DNA of 9,108 bases from an uncultured Corynebacterium sp. (lineage in GTDB: Bacteria; Actinomycetota; Actinomycetes; Mycobacteriales; Mycobacteriaceae), in contig NZ_CABTZR010000082.1 in the NCBI RefSeq assembly GCF_902489365.1, forward strand, positions 1 through 9,108. Reading direction: 5' to 3'. Shown one piece after another: positions 6,588-9,108 of the stretch. A program made the translations under genes and the position numbers. The notes beneath the pieces were generated by a model. The model did not search any database. It was not told the origin of the DNA and worked only from the letters and a program-made list of their open reading frames with translations. Positions within the stretch are counted from its first letter, which is position 1; the number at the start of each line of letters is the position of its first letter.

Positions 6588-7585
6588 GCACCCGACGCGT
6601 TGATGACGGCGACCAGAAAGTCTTCCACTCGGAGCCGCACACCTCCGGCATCGATACCGGCCGCAAGCGCAAGCCGCCGAAGAACCTCGCCGATGGCATG
6701 GTCAAGGCCCTGCGCCCCAAGCAGTGGGTCAAGAACGTCCTCGTCCTCGCTGCGCCCGCCGCGGCTGGTGCGGACGCGCTGTTTCATACGCGCGTGCTTC
6801 TCGACGTCCTCCTCGCCTTCATCGTCTTCTGCATGGGTGCGTCCTCTATTTATCTGATCAATGATGCCCGCGACGTGGAAGCGGATCGCGAGCACCCAAC
6901 GAAACGTTTCCGTCCTATTGCGGCAGGCGTGCTGCCGATAGGCCTGGCCTATGCGATGGCCGGTGTGCTCATCATCGGCTCGATTGGCCTGTCTTTCCTA
7001 GCCACTGCGGGCCCGCAGCTGGCGATTGTCATGGCTATCTATATCGGCCTGCAGCTGGGCTATTGCTTCGGGTGGAAGCACCTGCCGGTGATCGATATCG
7101 GCTTGGTGTCCTCCGGTTTTATGCTCCGCACCATGGCCGGTGGCGTGGCTGCTGGCATTGAGCTGTCCCAGTGGTTCCTGCTGGTGGCGGCCTTCGGCTC
7201 CCTGTTTATGGCTTCCGGTAAGCGCTACTCGGAGATTCTCCTGGCGGAGCGCACGGGCGCGAAGATCCGCAAGTCCCTGGAGGGCTATACGCCGACCTAC
7301 CTGCGCTTTGTGTGGACCCTGGCGGCCACCGCGGTGGTTATGTCCTACTCGCTGTGGGGTTTCCAGCTGTCCAATGAGTCTGATGGTCCGGCGGGCGTGT
7401 GGTACCAGGTGTCCATGGTTCCGTTTACTATCGCCATCCTGCGCTACGCTGCGGACGTCGACCGCGGCAATGGCGGCGCCCCGGATGAGATTGCATTGGA
7501 GGATCGCGTCCTGCAGATTCTGGCGCTGGCGTGGCTGGCCTGCATCGCCATGGCGGTCTATGTCATGCCGGTTATCGGCGGATAA
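6584..7585 (+). CDS. ubiA: Decaprenyl-phosphate phosphoribosyltransferase (DPPR synthase), UbiA family
   Basis: A 333-residue integral membrane prenyl-transfer enzyme matching Rv3806c. It moves 5-phosphoribose from PRPP onto decaprenyl phosphate, the committed step toward decaprenyl-phosphoryl-arabinose, the sole arabinose donor for arabinogalactan and lipoarabinomannan. A basic, soluble N-terminus of about 35 residues is followed by KALRPKQWVKNVLV and several transmembrane helices. The UbiA metal-binding motif NDARDVEAD is at residues 93-101 and continues into REHPTKRFRP. The conserved cytoplasmic loop GKRYSEILLAERTGAKIRKSLEGYT and the C-terminal PFTIAILRYAADVD and DRVLQILALAW segments are also present. 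The ATG overlaps the phosphatase stop (ATGA) and has AGGAAG at 6573-6578. The family is essential in mycobacteria, and the protein is a known target of ethambutol-resistance mutations. Nothing appears broken. Confidence 0.95.
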   Translation: MSTRRVDDGDQKVFHSEPHTSGIDTGRKRKPPKNLADGMVKALRPKQWVKNVLVLAAPAAAGADALFHTRVLLDVLLAFIVFCMGASSIYLINDARDVEADREHPTKRFRPIAAGVLPIGLAYAMAGVLIIGSIGLSFLATAGPQLAIVMAIYIGLQLGYCFGWKHLPVIDIGLVSSGFMLRTMAGGVAAGIELSQWFLLVAAFGSLFMASGKRYSEILLAERTGAKIRKSLEGYTPTYLRFVWTLAATAVVMSYSLWGFQLSNESDGPAGVWYQVSMVPFTIAILRYAADVDRGNGGAPDEIALEDRVLQILALAWLACIAMAVYVMPVIGG

Positions 7586-7604
7586 GTACTCACAGCTGTC
7601 TCAG

Positions 7605-7613
7605 TGCTAGACT
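7605..7613 (+). promoter_or_regulatory. Extended -10 promoter motif for leaderless aftB
   Basis: TGCTAGACT fits the extended -10 pattern TGnTAnnnT. The box TAGACT (7608-7613) ends 8 nt before the aftB ATG at 7622, so transcription would start at or within a few bases of the ATG. No Shine-Dalgarno sequence precedes that ATG, which agrees with a leaderless mRNA, a common arrangement in corynebacteria. No clear -35 box is seen. Confidence 0.4.
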
Positions 7614-7621
7614 CTCTCCTC

Positions 7622-9046
7622 ATGCGAAAACCCGATTCACGTACTTTGGCGGCGTTGAGCGCGCTGGCCTCGGTCCTGGTGATCGGGGTTTTCTCTTTCT
7701 GGGGAGGATTCGCGCGCCGCTGGATTTCTGATGACGGCCTCATCGTCCTGCGCACCGTCCGCAATCTCGAGGCCGGCAACGGGCCAGTCTTTAACGTGGG
7801 CGAGCGCGTCGAAGCCAACACGTCCACGCTATGGCAATACCTCATTCTCCTGGTGCACTGGGTTTCTGATGCCTCTTTGGATTCCATTGCGGTGAACCTG
7901 GGATTGCTGCTTTCGGTGGCGGCCATGATGCTCGGCGTGTGGGCGACCTCGCGTGGCATGTATCGTTCCCGCCCCGAAGCCGCTGGCGCGGGGTTGAGTG
8001 CCGTCCCGCTCGTCGCACCTGCTGGCGCACTGGTTTACCTGGCGCTCCCGCCTGCCCGGGACTTCTTCACCTCCGGGCTCGAATGGGGTCTGTCCATTTT
8101 CTACCTCGCGGCCTTGTGGGCTTCGCTGCAGCGTTGGGCCGAGGGCACCAGTGCTTTGAGCGCCTACTGGTTGGCCTTCTGGGCGGGCCTATCGTGGCTC
8201 GTGCGCCCAGAGCTTGCGCTGTATGGCGGGCTGACCGGCATTCTGCTTTTGGCCACGCACCGCAATTGGAAGGTGTGGCTCGGCATCCTGGGTGCAGCCC
8301 TGCCTATCCCGGGTACGTACCAGGTTTTCCGCATGGGATACTACGGGTTGGTGACGCCGCACACGGCGGTGGCGAAGTCGGCGTCGGAAAGCGCATGGGC
8401 CAGCGGCCTGAACTATCTGCAAGATTTCGTGGGGCCCTACGCCCTGTACCTGCCCGTCATCGTGCTGGCGGCCGCCGGCATCTGGGCTTTCCGTGCGCAG
8501 CTGCGCCCAACTGAGCTGCGCAGTTCCACGACGGTGACGTACCTGCTTCTGAGCGCGGTGGTCATCCATGTGCTCTATATCCTGCGCGTCGGCGGTGACT
8601 TCATGCACGGCCGCATGCTTCTGTTGCCCCTGTTCGCTGCGCTGCTGCCGGTTTTCGTGCTACCGCTCAAGGGGCTCGTTACCTGGTTGGCTGCGGGCGT
8701 GTGCGCGGTGTGGGCTCTCGTCATCGTGCTCAGGGGGCACGACACGGACTGGGATTCCTATGAAAAGACGCTGTCCATCGTGGACGAGCGCGACTTCTGG
8801 ACCTACGCCACCAACCGTGAGGCAGGCCATCCGCCACGCTCAGCGCGCGACTATCTCACGATGAAGTTCATGAATGGCTACCCGGAGGCGATGAGAAAGC
8901 TTGAAGACGGTGATGCCCTCGCCGTCATCTATGTCGAGGATAAAGATGCCGACCGCCTCAACTGGCTCACCGTGCCGCGTGAAGAAGGGCGCGAGCAGGC
9001 GCCATCGCTGTTCTTGGTGAACCTTCGTATGACGTCGTCTACTTGA
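7622..9046 (+). CDS. aftB: Arabinofuranosyltransferase AftB, C-terminally truncated in this sequence
   Basis: AftB is a GT-C membrane enzyme that adds terminal beta-1,2 arabinofuranose from decaprenyl-phosphoryl-arabinose to arabinan, forming the ends that carry mycolic acids. The frame matches Rv3805c: an N-terminal helix, then RRWISDDGLIVLRTVRN with the catalytic-loop aspartates D37 and D38, GERVEANTSTLW, PPARDFFTSGLEWGL, VRPELALYGG, FRMGYYGLVTPHTA and GGDFMHGRMLLLPLFAALLP. Multiple transmembrane stretches are visible. Only 474 residues are read here against 627 in Mycobacterium tuberculosis, so most of the C-terminal extracellular domain is missing. Similarity holds to about VNL (near 9025), after which the frame runs into RMTSST and a stop in adapter-like sequence. 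The truncation may therefore be an assembly artefact. ATG 7622 is preferred over GTG 7604 because of the -10 motif just upstream. It follows ubiA after 36 bp. Confidence 0.9.
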   Translation: MRKPDSRTLAALSALASVLVIGVFSFWGGFARRWISDDGLIVLRTVRNLEAGNGPVFNVGERVEANTSTLWQYLILLVHWVSDASLDSIAVNLGLLLSVAAMMLGVWATSRGMYRSRPEAAGAGLSAVPLVAPAGALVYLALPPARDFFTSGLEWGLSIFYLAALWASLQRWAEGTSALSAYWLAFWAGLSWLVRPELALYGGLTGILLLATHRNWKVWLGILGAALPIPGTYQVFRMGYYGLVTPHTAVAKSASESAWASGLNYLQDFVGPYALYLPVIVLAAAGIWAFRAQLRPTELRSSTTVTYLLLSAVVIHVLYILRVGGDFMHGRMLLLPLFAALLPVFVLPLKGLVTWLAAGVCAVWALVIVLRGHDTDWDSYEKTLSIVDERDFWTYATNREAGHPPRSARDYLTMKFMNGYPEAMRKLEDGDALAVIYVEDKDADRLNWLTVPREEGREQAPSLFLVNLRMTSST

Positions 9047-9108
9047 AAGAATGATAGCCGAGCCCAGCACACAATCGAATTGCACACCCCGGCAGTCGAG
9101 CGACTGCC
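9026..9108. other. Window end: adapter-like sequence closed by a perfect inverted repeat
   Basis: From about 9026, CGTATG-x-CGTC-x-TCT-x-CTTGAAA agrees with the reverse complement of the Illumina P7 adapter except at a few positions. AATGATA (9050-9056), the first seven bases of P5, comes soon after, although later bases match P5 poorly. The last 18 bases are GGCAGTCG-AG-CGACTGCC, a perfect 8-bp inverted repeat ending exactly at the last base. No gene can be supported here; an ATG at 9051 opens a short frame with no recognisable content. Confidence 0.45.

Noticed and set aside
7604..7624. GTG at 7604 as the aftB start
   Set aside because: It has no ribosome-binding site, overlaps the probable -10 box, and adds six residues not expected from homologues.
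9051..9108. A short frame opening at ATG 9051 as the start of a new gene
   Set aside because: It lies wholly in the suspected adapter-derived end and shows no recognisable protein.
1..9108. CRISPR arrays, tRNA or rRNA genes, toxin-antitoxin pairs, phage genes
   Set aside because: I saw no regularly spaced repeats, no tRNA-like cloverleaf and no such protein motifs anywhere in the window.

Overview
The right half of this window (about 4100 to 9046) is a cell-wall arabinogalactan cluster of the Corynebacteriales, in the order glfT2, PAP2-family phosphatase, ubiA, aftB. The sequence similarity, the gene order (the same as Rv3808c to Rv3805c of Mycobacterium tuberculosis), the high G+C content and the short, tightly packed genes point to Corynebacterium. 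I cannot name the species.

Layout. Positions 1-2003 (+) hold the tail of one ABC exporter half-transporter and a complete second one that overlaps it by 4 bp; together they look like a heterodimeric exporter of the IrtAB type. Positions 2021 to about 2600 (-) hold a decayed secreted class-2 lipase gene, converging on the ABC genes. From about 2670 to 3490 (-) lies the remnant of an IS110-family element whose transposase lacks its N-terminal catalytic domain and is frame-broken. Positions 3490 to 3790 are an AT-rich island (about 38% G+C over 3651-3780) with at most one doubtful small membrane-protein ORF. Positions 3794-4023 (+) are the broken tail of a gene I do not recognise. The cell-wall operon then runs from 4118 to the end.

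How the genes work together. GlfT2 polymerises the galactan of arabinogalactan. UbiA makes decaprenyl-phosphoryl-5-phosphoribose and the PAP2 protein is the likely phosphatase for it; both steps lead to decaprenyl-phosphoryl-arabinose (DPA). AftB uses DPA to add terminal arabinofuranose, the site that carries mycolic acids. glfT2, pap2 and ubiA overlap and are probably translationally coupled. aftB follows a 36-bp gap that holds an extended -10 motif placed for a leaderless transcript.

Nothing here looks like a wholly new system. The points most worth checking are the lipase pseudogene, the compositional break across the IS110 scar, and the right end of the window. There aftB stops about 150 residues short, in sequence that resembles Illumina adapter sequence and ends in a perfect inverted repeat, so the truncation may be an assembly artefact rather than biology.
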